Of a DNA stretch of 64,000 nt, positions 1 through 7,083 are shown one piece after another; within the stretch, counting starts at the first letter, position 1; every line of letters starts with the position of its first letter. Position numbers and translations under genes: made by a program. A model generated the notes under the pieces. The model worked only from the letters and a program-made list of their open reading frames with translations. It did no database searches and was not told the DNA's origin. The stretch lies in assembly GCF_014873145.1 (NCBI RefSeq), contig NZ_JADBEK010000001.1, forward strand, positions 10,106,001 through 10,170,000, given 5' to 3'. This stretch comes from Nonomuraea angiospora. GTDB lineage: Bacteria; Actinomycetota; Actinomycetes; Streptosporangiales; Streptosporangiaceae.

Positions 1-671
1 CGCTGATCACGATCGTCATCGCCCTGTTCTTCGCCTTCCTCCTCAACGTGGGCGGCGCGCAGGGCACGTCGGGGATCCGCGGGTCGAAGTTCTACCGCGT
101 GGTGTTCTTCTTCCCCCAGGTCCTGGCCGTCGCGGTGGTGGCGGTGCTGTTCCAGCAGGTGTTCCGGCCGGACGGCAGCGGCATGCTCAACGGCCCGCTG
201 ATGGCGCTCGGGGTCAGGCCGATCGGCTTCCTGTCCGATCCGGACGTGGCGTTCTGGTCGGTGCTGGGCGTCATGGTGTGGCAGGCGGTCGGCTTCTACG
301 TGGTGCTCTTCTCCGCCGGCCTGGCCTCCATCCCCAGGGACATGTTCGAGGCCGCGCAGATCGACGGGGCCGGCCGGGTGAGCCTGTTCTTCCGCATCAC
401 GCTGCCGCTGCTCTGGGACACCGTGCAGGTGGCCTGGGTCTATCTGGGGATCCTGGCGCTGGACGTGTTCGCGATCGTCTGGGTGATGACCGACCAGCAC
501 GGCGGCCCCGACTGGTCGACCACGGTCATGGCCGCCGAGATCTACCGCAACGCCTTCCAGTACTTCCGCTTCGGCTATGCCTCGGCGCTGGGCGTGATCA
601 TGTTCTTCTTCACCGTCGGCTTCGCGATCCTCTCGCTGCGCCTCTCGCGGCGCGAACGAATCGAGTACTGA
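1..671 (+). CDS. Sugar ABC transporter permease, MalF type (5' end outside window)
   Basis: Inner-membrane permease subunit of a carbohydrate ABC importer. The frame is open from base 3, so the start lies upstream of the window. The visible part has several hydrophobic segments and the cytoplasmic EAA loop (EAAQIDGAGRVSLFFRITLP, around bases 350-415) that docks on the ATPase. It ends in an ATGA overlap with the next permease, so the two are translated together. The binding protein and ATPase are not visible, so the substrate is unknown; the family includes maltose, trehalose, cellobiose and similar importers. Confidence 0.9.
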   Translation, partial: LITIVIALFFAFLLNVGGAQGTSGIRGSKFYRVVFFFPQVLAVAVVAVLFQQVFRPDGSGMLNGPLMALGVRPIGFLSDPDVAFWSVLGVMVWQAVGFYVVLFSAGLASIPRDMFEAAQIDGAGRVSLFFRITLPLLWDTVQVAWVYLGILALDVFAIVWVMTDQHGGPDWSTTVMAAEIYRNAFQYFRFGYASALGVIMFFFTVGFAILSLRLSRRERIEY

Positions 672-1588
672 TGACAACGATGATCTCGTGGACGGTGGCC
701 ACCTCCCGGAGGCTCGCCCGCCAGGAGCGCCGGCGCCGGCTCGGCCCGCTGGGCGTGCTGACGCACGTCGCGCTGCTGGTCTGGTCGCTGCTGGTGATCG
801 TGCCGATCCTGTGGACGTTCCTGGCCTCGGTCAAGAGCGAGGACGAGATCTTCGGTGACGCCTGGTCGCTGCCGGCCACGCTGCACTGGGACAACTTCGC
901 CAGGGCCTGGGAGCAGGCGCACATCGGGCAGTACATGCTCAACAGCGTCATCGTCGTGTCGTTCAGTACGTTCGGCACGATGCTCATCGGGTCGATGGCG
1001 GCGTACGTGCTGGCGCGTTACCCCTTCCGCGGCAACCGGGCGATCTACCTGCTCTTCGTCTCGGGCCTGGCCTTTCCCGTCTACCTGGCCCTGACCCCGC
1101 TCTTCTTCGTCGTCCAGAACATGGGCAACGTGCCGCTCATCGGCCCCTTCATCGGCCTGAACACGCACGCGGGACTGGTCCTGGTCTACATCGCGTACTC
1201 GATGCCGTTCACGGTCTTCTTCCTGTCGGCGTTCTTCCGCACGCTGCCCACGGCGGTGGGGGAGGCCGCCATGGTGGACGGCGCGTCGCACACCCGCGTC
1301 TTCTTCCAGATCATGCTGCCGATGGCCAAGCCGGGCATCATCAGCATCACGATCTTCAACATCCTGGGCCAGTGGAACCAGTACCAGCTGCCTCTGGTGC
1401 TGCTGCAGGAGCGCGACAAATGGGTCCTCACCATGGGAATCGCCGATATTTCCACCGCCGCCGGATACGACCAGGACTGGTCCGCCCTCTTCGCCGCCCT
1501 GACCCTGGCGATCCTGCCGATGCTGGTGGTCTACACGGTCTTCCAGCGCCAGATCCAGAGCGGTCTGACATCCGGCGCCCTCAAGTAG
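671..1588 (+). CDS. Sugar ABC transporter permease, MalG type
   Basis: Second permease of the carbohydrate importer, 305 residues. ATG at 671 overlaps the TGA of the first permease (ATGA), which decides the start; the frame is open further upstream, but that stretch overlaps the first permease. It has an N-terminal membrane segment after a basic, Arg-rich cytoplasmic leader, further hydrophobic segments, and an EAA loop (GEAAMVDGASHTRVFFQIML) about two thirds along. MalG-type subunits pair with MalF-type subunits to form the channel. The last gene of the operon in this direction: the next gene starts 23 nt on and encodes an unrelated phosphotransferase. Confidence 0.9.
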   Translation: MTTMISWTVATSRRLARQERRRRLGPLGVLTHVALLVWSLLVIVPILWTFLASVKSEDEIFGDAWSLPATLHWDNFARAWEQAHIGQYMLNSVIVVSFSTFGTMLIGSMAAYVLARYPFRGNRAIYLLFVSGLAFPVYLALTPLFFVVQNMGNVPLIGPFIGLNTHAGLVLVYIAYSMPFTVFFLSAFFRTLPTAVGEAAMVDGASHTRVFFQIMLPMAKPGIISITIFNILGQWNQYQLPLVLLQERDKWVLTMGIADISTAAGYDQDWSALFAALTLAILPMLVVYTVFQRQIQSGLTSGALK

Positions 1589-1611
1589 CCGCTGGGGCTT
1601 AGGCTGCGGGT

Positions 1612-2457
1612 GTGACTGGAGAAATCCGCGCGCTGCTGGCCCGTCATCTCCCCGACTACCGGGTGCGCTCCGTCGATCGGCTGGGCCAGGGCCTCGACAA
1701 CAGGGTGTACGAGGTCAACAACGAATTACTGGTACGGCGTAACAAGGCGGCGACCCCCGAGGAGACCCGCCAGGAGGTCGCCCGCCTGGCGGCCGTCAGG
1801 GAGTTGTCCCCGCTGCCGGTCCCCGAGGTGGTCTTCGCCGACGAGGAGTCGGGGGTGATCGCCTACAGCAAGCTCCCGGGCGAGCCCCTCAACCGCCACC
1901 CCGTGGACGACCCCCGGCTCCTGGCCCGGCCCCTGGCCGAACTCCTCAGCGCCCTGCACGGCGCCTCCCCTGACAGGATGCGCGACCTCGCACCGGTGGA
2001 CACCTATCCGGCGCTGGACCTCCTCCAGGACGCCGAGCTCGACTACCGCGACGTCGAGGCCCACGTCCCGGAAGAACAGCGCCACCTGGTGGAGCGCTTC
2101 CTGCGGGAGCCGCCGCCGGACGAGCCCACCGAGCTCCGCTTCTGCCACAACGACCTGGGCGCAGAGCACCTGCTGGCGGACGCGGCCACCGGCACGATCA
2201 CCGGCGTCATCGACTGGACCGACGCCGCCATCACCGACCCCGCCCACGACTTCGCCCGGATCTTCCGCGACCTGGGACCGGAGGTCTTCGAGCTGACGGT
2301 GTCGCGCTACGCCTTCACCCTGGACGAGGCGGCCCGCGCGCGGGTCCTCTTCTACGCGAGGTGCGCACTCATCGAGGACCTGGCGTACGGCCTGAGCACC
2401 GGCCCCCACCACTACGCCGAGGCCGCCCTGACCCACCTGGCCTGGACCTTCGGGTAG
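1612..2457 (+). CDS. Aminoglycoside-phosphotransferase-fold (APH family) kinase
   Basis: 281-residue member of the APH/choline kinase-like superfamily, which phosphorylates small molecules with ATP. The catalytic loop is CHNDLGAEHLL (HxDxxxxN variant with H in place of N) near residue 180, followed by the metal-binding GVIDWTDA around residue 202 and DPAHDFARIF. GTG at 1612 is taken as the start. Actinobacteria carry many such proteins and most have no known substrate, so antibiotic resistance should not be assumed. A strong hairpin follows the stop codon. Confidence 0.75.
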   Translation: MTGEIRALLARHLPDYRVRSVDRLGQGLDNRVYEVNNELLVRRNKAATPEETRQEVARLAAVRELSPLPVPEVVFADEESGVIAYSKLPGEPLNRHPVDDPRLLARPLAELLSALHGASPDRMRDLAPVDTYPALDLLQDAELDYRDVEAHVPEEQRHLVERFLREPPPDEPTELRFCHNDLGAEHLLADAATGTITGVIDWTDAAITDPAHDFARIFRDLGPEVFELTVSRYAFTLDEAARARVLFYARCALIEDLAYGLSTGPHHYAEAALTHLAWTFG

Positions 2458-2466
2458 GTCGCGCAA

Positions 2467-2502
2467 GGGCCACCCGCCCGTTGCCCGGTTACCGGGTGGC
2501 CC
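2467..2502 (+). terminator. Hairpin terminator after the APH-family gene
   Basis: Perfect 10-bp inverted repeat: GGGCCACCCG at 2467-2476 and CGGGTGGCCC at 2493-2502, with a 16-nt loop. It starts 10 nt after the stop codon. No U tract follows, as is usual for actinobacterial terminators. Confidence 0.6.
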
Positions 2503-2733
2503 TGCTGGAGCCCGCCCCGAGCGGTCCTCGCTCCGCTCGGGCTGTTCGCCTTGGAGGCGCGGCGCGCACGGTCTTCGCCTGGGGCGCTTCGCGCTCAGGG
2601 ACCTCAGTCGTCTCCCCCCAGTCGGGCCAAGGCCGTCTCGCTTGCCGAACAGCGGTACGAGATTCGTTTGAAGGGGCGCCGCGCGGAAGAGGAAAGTTCG
2701 GACCTCGGCCGCGCCGATGGTGACGCGCACCCG

Positions 2734-3302
2734 ATGCCTACACCGGACATCGTGTCGGCCCCTGTGCCCCTTCGTGGCTCCGCGGCGGCAGTCGCCTATC
2801 TGCTGGCGACTGCCCGGGCGACCGGCACGCGTGTGAGCCGCACCAAGCTCTCCCATCTCCTCTAACTGGCCGATCTCCGCGCCGTCGAGCAGGGATTGCC
2901 CGCCGGCTCCGGCCTCGAATGGCGTTGGAACCCTGGCGGTCCTCGGAGCTTCCGTCTGGTCGAGGTCGAGCGTGACCTTCGTGAGGCGGGCGTGATCCTC
3001 CTTGATGAGAGTGCGGACCCTTTCGCCGGTCGTCGTGAGTGGACCATTCACCTGGTCGATGTTCCTCGGACGGTGGTGAGCGTCGAGTTCGCCGTGATCA
3101 TGCAGGCCGTTCTGGCCGACCACGGGCGACTCTCAGCGGGCCAGTTGTGTGATCTCACTCCGGGCTGGCTCGCCTCCGCCGGTGGGCCGAGCGTAATCCG
3201 CTGCCTGACGACGAGCCTGGCGGCATCGAGGATCTCGAGGAAGAGATCCGTCACCTCGCCGAGCATCGGGCGGAGGCGATCCGTCGCCTCCTGGAGGAGT
3301 AG
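2734..3302 (+). pseudogene. Broken Panacea/SocA-type antitoxin-like gene
   Basis: Reading from ATG 2734 gives a start resembling Panacea (DUF4065, SocA-like) antitoxin domains: TRVSRTKLSHLL, then a TAA at 2863-2865, then LADLRAVEQGLP in the same frame. Family members have a Tyr there (LLYLADLR), so one TAC-to-TAA change explains the stop. The frame continues through RLVEVERDLREAGVILL and LADHGRLSAGQLCDLTPGW. Near 3175-3183 the homologous reading moves to another frame (WAERNPLPDDEPGGIEDL, then LEEEIRHLAEHRAEAIRRLL), ending at TAG 3300-3302. One nonsense mutation plus one frameshift marks a dead gene. The family assignment is by motif recognition only. Confidence 0.6.
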
Positions 3303-3555
3303 GTGCCCGGGCCCTACATCGTCGGAGGCGTCTATCTCGTCACGTGCAACTTGCCAAAGGCCAGGGTGGAGCTGTCAAGAAATGCTGGATCAGGGTCCCG
3401 GCCGTGCAGCCCTTGCCGAAGTCCGCCCTCGAAGGGCGTACCGGCGTGCTGGACGAAGACCTGTTGACACAGGTTCAAGGCCGACTCGCCCCAGGAGCTC
3501 GATCCAGCACAAAGTGCCTGATCATGTGGCAGATTGGGATGTTATCGTCCATCGC
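3303..3555 (+). other. Possible remnant of the partner gene of the Panacea-like pseudogene
   Basis: A GTG directly follows the pseudogene's stop and opens with a plausible peptide (VPGPYIVGGVYLVTCNLPK), then loses coherence. I see no long frame with recognisable homology between here and the GNAT gene. Panacea-domain genes often precede a toxin gene, so this may be the eroded start of one. Nothing in the sequence proves it. Confidence 0.25.
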
Positions 3556-4092
3556 ATGATCGAACTGATCGCTCCCACGGGGCGGCTCCATTCCTCGTGG
3601 CTCACCGCGCGTGACGAGTGGCCGCCCGGTGCTCACCAGGACGGGGCCGGCTTGCGGCTGGTCGCTGACGATGACCTCGACAGTCCGGAAGGGTTCGCCT
3701 CATGGGTCGAGCGGCTGCGCCGGCAGTCAGACCGGTCGCTGCCCGTCGGGGAAGGACGCGTCCACGCCACCCACTGGTGGATCGTCGACGGCGAGACCTA
3801 CCTCGGAGCCATCGACCTCCGCCACTATCTGAACGCCTTTCTGCTGGAAGGCGGCGGGCACATCGGCTACAGCATCCGGCCTTCTGCCAGAAGGCGGGGA
3901 CTGGCCACGTGGGCGCTGGGAGCGGTGCTGCTCAAGGCGCCGGCGCTCGGTCTGGACCGGGTCCTTCTCACCTGTGACGACGGCAACGTCGCTTCGGCGC
4001 GCACCATCGAAGGCAACGGCGGTGTCCTGGAAGACGTGCGCAGCACCGAGATCGGGGTCAAGCGCCGCTACTGGATTGTTCTCGGTGACTGA
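3556..4092 (+). CDS. GNAT family N-acetyltransferase
   Basis: 178-residue acetyl-CoA-dependent transferase. ATG 3556 (MIELIAPTGRLHSSW) is chosen because the longer open frame upstream runs into the decayed Panacea-like gene. The acetyl-CoA binding motif A is IGYSIRPSARRRGLATWAL (Q/RxxGxG/A type), followed by LGLDRVLLTCDDGNVASART, where the Asn-containing turn is typical of motif B. The substrate is unknown. It is the only intact gene of the decayed patch at 2.5-4.4 kb. Confidence 0.8.
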   Translation: MIELIAPTGRLHSSWLTARDEWPPGAHQDGAGLRLVADDDLDSPEGFASWVERLRRQSDRSLPVGEGRVHATHWWIVDGETYLGAIDLRHYLNAFLLEGGGHIGYSIRPSARRRGLATWALGAVLLKAPALGLDRVLLTCDDGNVASARTIEGNGGVLEDVRSTEIGVKRRYWIVLGD

Positions 4093-4330
4093 CGTTGGGC
4101 ACAGCCGTTCGTCGATGGCGGCGCCGAGGACGGTCGCCTCGTAGCGGATGGCGAGCTCGTCGTGTCTCGCGGCCACGGCCTCTGGAGGCGGTTGACGCCG
4201 CACCCCACCGGGCCGCAACGGGGGCGTCCGTGGCCGTGGTCTGCCGGCTCGATGGGGACGACCCAGGGCGGCTTTCTCCGCGGACTGGCGGCGGCGCTGG
4301 TGGGCCAGGCGAATAGCGGAGTCGACGTTC
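4078..4330 (-). pseudogene. 3' remnant of an IS5-family transposase
   Basis: On the minus strand two frames together give a typical IS5-group transposase C-terminus: CGVNRLQ in one frame, then RHDELAIRYEATVLGAAIDERL in another, ending just inside the convergent GNAT gene. Intact relatives read approximately VNRLK..RAVATRYDKLAVRYEATV..AAI. No complete transposase or terminal inverted repeats are visible, so this is a frameshifted fragment. It fills most of the gap between the GNAT gene and the hydrolase. Confidence 0.45.
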
Positions 4331-4437
4331 GCGATCGGCCTGGGCCTGCAACGGGTGAAGATGCCGCCGGGACCAAGTCGGCGGACATCCCGCTGGTCTT
4401 CGATGACGGACGCGACAACCGTGCCGCCGACCGGACG

Positions 4438-5274
4438 TCAGATCTGCCGGCGAAGCCACTCCAGACCTCGTTCGGCATGGGTGACGATGGTGAAGTGGCT
4501 GTCGCCCTCGCAGAGCCGCAGCTCGGCGGTAGGGCAATGGGCGGCCAGCCACGACCCGTGACCGGCGGGGATGATCCGGTCGCCGGTGCCGTGCAGGAGG
4601 AGGACCGGGGCGTCGACAGTGCCGGGATCGCAGCCCCAGGGAAGGGTGTAGGAGACGTCGTCGTCGATCTGGCCGTACGGACCGGCGGCGAGAGCCGGCT
4701 TCCCGACCTTCCCCAGCCATCCCCACGGCCCCTCGAACAAGGCCAGATCGGCCTCGGTGAACTCGCAATCGTAGATGAAGTCCGACGCCTGCAGCGCCGC
4801 CCTCGCCTCTCGGCCCTCCACTGCTGCCCTCAGCGCGGCCACGCCTGACGGAATCATCCCGGCGAACCAGTCCAGTCCGGCCGCGCCGTACGGGGCGATG
4901 GCGGCCAGGCCCAGCACGGCCTGGACGCGACCACCCAGAACCGCCGCGCATCCGAGAGCATAAGACCCGCCGCCGGAGTACCCCGCGACGGCGAACCGAT
5001 CGATGCCGAGCGCGTCCGCGACCGTTGCCGCGTCAGCGGCGACCGACGCGATCGTGCGCCCTGGCGCGACGCTGGAGCCGCCGTAGCCCGGCCGATCGAA
5101 TGACACCCAGCGCAACCCCAGCTCGGCGGCCGCGGTGAAGAGCGGCTCCGGAGGCGCCCCCACGTTGGGTGTGCCGTGATGCCACATGACAGGCAACCGC
5201 CCGCTCTGCTCCGGGGCGGTGTCGTAGACGTGCAGCGTGCGGCCGCCACCCGCCGGGACGTCGAGCTCGATCAT
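4438..5274 (-). CDS. Alpha/beta hydrolase
   Basis: 278-residue serine hydrolase of the alpha/beta fold. Visible elements are the oxyanion region HHGTPNVG near residue 33, the nucleophile elbow GYSGGGSY near residue 98, the acid in HGTGDRIIP near residue 230, and the catalytic His in GDSHFTI near residue 258. There is no signal peptide, so it is probably cytosolic. ATG 5274 is the first start. The natural ester or epoxide substrate cannot be told from sequence. The 3' end abuts the transposase remnant. Confidence 0.85.
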   Translation of the reverse strand: MIELDVPAGGGRTLHVYDTAPEQSGRLPVMWHHGTPNVGAPPEPLFTAAAELGLRWVSFDRPGYGGSSVAPGRTIASVAADAATVADALGIDRFAVAGYSGGGSYALGCAAVLGGRVQAVLGLAAIAPYGAAGLDWFAGMIPSGVAALRAAVEGREARAALQASDFIYDCEFTEADLALFEGPWGWLGKVGKPALAAGPYGQIDDDVSYTLPWGCDPGTVDAPVLLLHGTGDRIIPAGHGSWLAAHCPTAELRLCEGDSHFTIVTHAERGLEWLRRQI

Positions 5275-5327
5275 CTCATCACCCTTTCATGGTCGACGTT
5301 CACGGCAACCTGACCCCCAAGGCGGTG

Positions 5328-5717
5328 TCAGCCGTCCCAGCGCTGGGCGTTCTGGTCGTTCAGGGAGCCCGGCGGCTGAGGGATGACGCAGAAGGGCAGC
5401 CCGGCGGGGTCCTCCATGACGCACCAATGGTCGTTGACCAGCCGCAGGCGCCGGGCACCGAGGGCCTCCAGGCGCGCGGTCTCCGCCTCCAGGTCGTCGG
5501 TGTGGATGTCGAGGTGGACCCGCGCGGGGCCCGTCCCGAGTCGCTGGACGAGCAGGGCGAAGACGTCACCGGGCAAGGAAGCGCCGTGGTACTCCGGGTA
5601 CCGCTCGAACCGGGTCAGCGTCTGACCGGTCGCCTCCTGCCAGAACGTCACTTCCTTGTCGTGATCGCCCTCCGGGACATCGATCACGACCTTGTAGAGC
5701 CTGCTGTAGTGCGTCAT
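5328..5717 (-). CDS. VOC family (glyoxalase-like) protein
   Basis: 129 residues with the paired beta-alpha-beta-beta-beta modules of the vicinal oxygen chelate fold: YKVVIDVPEGDHDKEVTFWQ at the N-terminus, VHLDIHTDDLEAETARLEAL in the middle, and VMEDPAGLPFCVI at the C-terminus. ATG 5717 is preferred over ATG 5726 because the GGAGG ribosome site abuts 5726 directly but lies 9 nt before 5717. Members bind metals and act as dioxygenases, isomerases or drug-binding proteins; the role here is unknown. Confidence 0.8.
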   Translation of the reverse strand: MTHYSRLYKVVIDVPEGDHDKEVTFWQEATGQTLTRFERYPEYHGASLPGDVFALLVQRLGTGPARVHLDIHTDDLEAETARLEALGARRLRLVNDHWCVMEDPAGLPFCVIPQPPGSLNDQNAQRWDG

Positions 5718-5891
5718 GACACCCATCCTCCTGGACGGGTGTCATCCCCGGGACAGGGTCCTGCCGGGGGCGAGGGGCATCCGCACTTCGGCGAGTCCGA
5801 ACGTGCTCCCAGCCGGGCGGCACGGCCCACCCCCTGCACGGATTCGCCGCGCCCGCACGGCCGGACGGCTGGACGGCTGGATGCTCAGGCG

Positions 5892-6263
5892 TCAGTGGCC
5901 GAAGAGGGTGAGCACTCCGGCGCCCAGCGGGCCGAGCCACTGGGCGATGCGGCCCAGGGCGTCGATCAACGTGGCGCCGGCTCCGGCGCGTTCCAGCCCC
6001 GAGGTGAGCTCCTGGAGGTGGTGACCGGCCTGCTCCCTGTCGGGTGTCTCTCCTCCTACCGCGTCCTCGACCGCCGACAGTTCGCGCTCCGCGCTCTGGC
6101 GCTCGGCCGCGGACAGTCTCAGCTCGTCCAGTGCGCTCCTGATGGCCTCTAGGTCGGCGTGGAGGCCCTGGCCGGCGAGCTGGTGTCCCGCGACGCCGTG
6201 GATGTCCCGCCTGGCGGTCTGGTGATGTCCGCCCACGTACTGGATGCCGCTTCCCGCGTTCAC
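5892..6263 (-). CDS. Hypothetical protein, helical, with hydrophobic C-terminus
   Basis: 123 residues from GTG 6263. The N-terminal third is Gly/His-rich (GSGIQYVGGHHQTARRDIHG). The middle is a charged helix likely to form a coiled coil (ALDELRLSAAERQSAERELS). The end is hydrophobic (IAQWLGPLGAGVLTLFGH). The start overlaps the stop of the FHA-like reading frame upstream (GTGA), which suggests the two once formed an operon. I do not recognise the family, and the gene may be decaying with its neighbour. Confidence 0.5.
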   Translation of the reverse strand: MNAGSGIQYVGGHHQTARRDIHGVAGHQLAGQGLHADLEAIRSALDELRLSAAERQSAERELSAVEDAVGGETPDREQAGHHLQELTSGLERAGAGATLIDALGRIAQWLGPLGAGVLTLFGH

Positions 6264-6472
6264 CGGCCCGCGTACGTCCCCGAACTCGTAACCTGCCGAC
6301 GGGCCCCCGCCGCGGCAGGCTGGACGAATCGCAGCTCCGCGTATCCCATCCGCAGTTGATCCCCGTCACGGAGCACTTGACCACCGACGATCTTATGACC
6401 GTTGAGCCAGGCGGCTCCGAAATGAGGTGCCGGGTGGTGATCCGCAGCCGTGACGCGCGCCTGCCGGGAAAA
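6260..6472 (-). pseudogene. FHA-domain remnant
   Basis: The minus-strand frame ending at 6260 encodes AAWLNGHKIVGGQVLRDGDQ followed by LRMGYAELRFV. This is the second half of a forkhead-associated (phosphothreonine-binding) domain. The conserved first half with the GR and SxxH motifs is missing, and the frame would otherwise run back into the divergent GNAT gene. I read it as a truncated gene, coupled by GTGA to the 123-residue protein downstream. Confidence 0.5.
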
Positions 6473-6513
6473 CCGTTGGCCGTGGGCTGCGGGGGCGTGG
6501 TTTGCTGCCGGGC

Positions 6514-7068
6514 ATGACGTCGGCATGGGTAGGCCGGCTCGTCCGGTTGCGCGCCATCGAGCCCGAGGACTGGGAGACGTTCCACTCCTTCAACGAATAC
6601 TCCGACGCGGTCAGGAGCGGGGAGCATCTCCACCCGCCGCAGTCGGCGGCGCGGGCCAGGAAGTGGGCCGTCGAGCTGGCCGAGCGGACCCAGGACCTGG
6701 ACGACGTACGCCTGGTGATCGCCACCCGGGAAGGGAACACCCCGGTCGGCATGCTGAACACGCACAGCGTCGACCGGGTGCACGGCACCTTCGCGTACGG
6801 GATCGGCATCGGCACGCCCCACCACCGCAAGGGGTACGCCGGTGACGCCGTCGTCCTGCTCCTGAGATACATGTTCTTCGAGCGCCGCTTCCAGAAGGCC
6901 GAGGCGGGGGTCTACGGCACCAACGAGGCGTCGCTGGCGCTGCACCGGCGGCTGGGGTTCGTCGAGGAGGGCCGCCGGCGCAGGAGCCACTACGCCGACG
7001 GCCGTTACGACGACGAGGTCCTGTTCGGGATGACGATCGAGGAGTTCACCGAACGCCACGTCTCCTGA
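6514..7068 (+). CDS. GNAT family N-acetyltransferase, RimJ/RimL type
   Basis: 184 residues. VRLRAIEPEDWETFHSF at the N-terminus is the usual opening of the Acetyltransf_3 (RimJ/RimL-like) group. The acetyl-CoA loop is IGIGTPHHRKGYAGDAVVLL. The C-terminal block VYGTNEASLALHRRLGFVEE matches motif B. ATG 6514 is the natural start. Some relatives acetylate ribosomal protein N-termini or antibiotics; the substrate here is unknown. It converges on metE with only 15 nt between stops. Confidence 0.85.
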   Translation: MTSAWVGRLVRLRAIEPEDWETFHSFNEYSDAVRSGEHLHPPQSAARARKWAVELAERTQDLDDVRLVIATREGNTPVGMLNTHSVDRVHGTFAYGIGIGTPHHRKGYAGDAVVLLLRYMFFERRFQKAEAGVYGTNEASLALHRRLGFVEEGRRRRSHYADGRYDDEVLFGMTIEEFTERHVS

Positions 7069-7083
7069 AGGACGCCACGCCTC

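Noticed and set aside
278..670. In-frame extension of the second permease upstream of 671
   Set aside because: It overlaps the first permease and translates as Arg-rich shadow sequence; the ATGA overlap gives the natural start.
1612..2457. Aminoglycoside resistance gene
   Set aside because: The kinase fold is shared by many metabolic phosphotransferases and nothing in the sequence or context indicates an antibiotic substrate.
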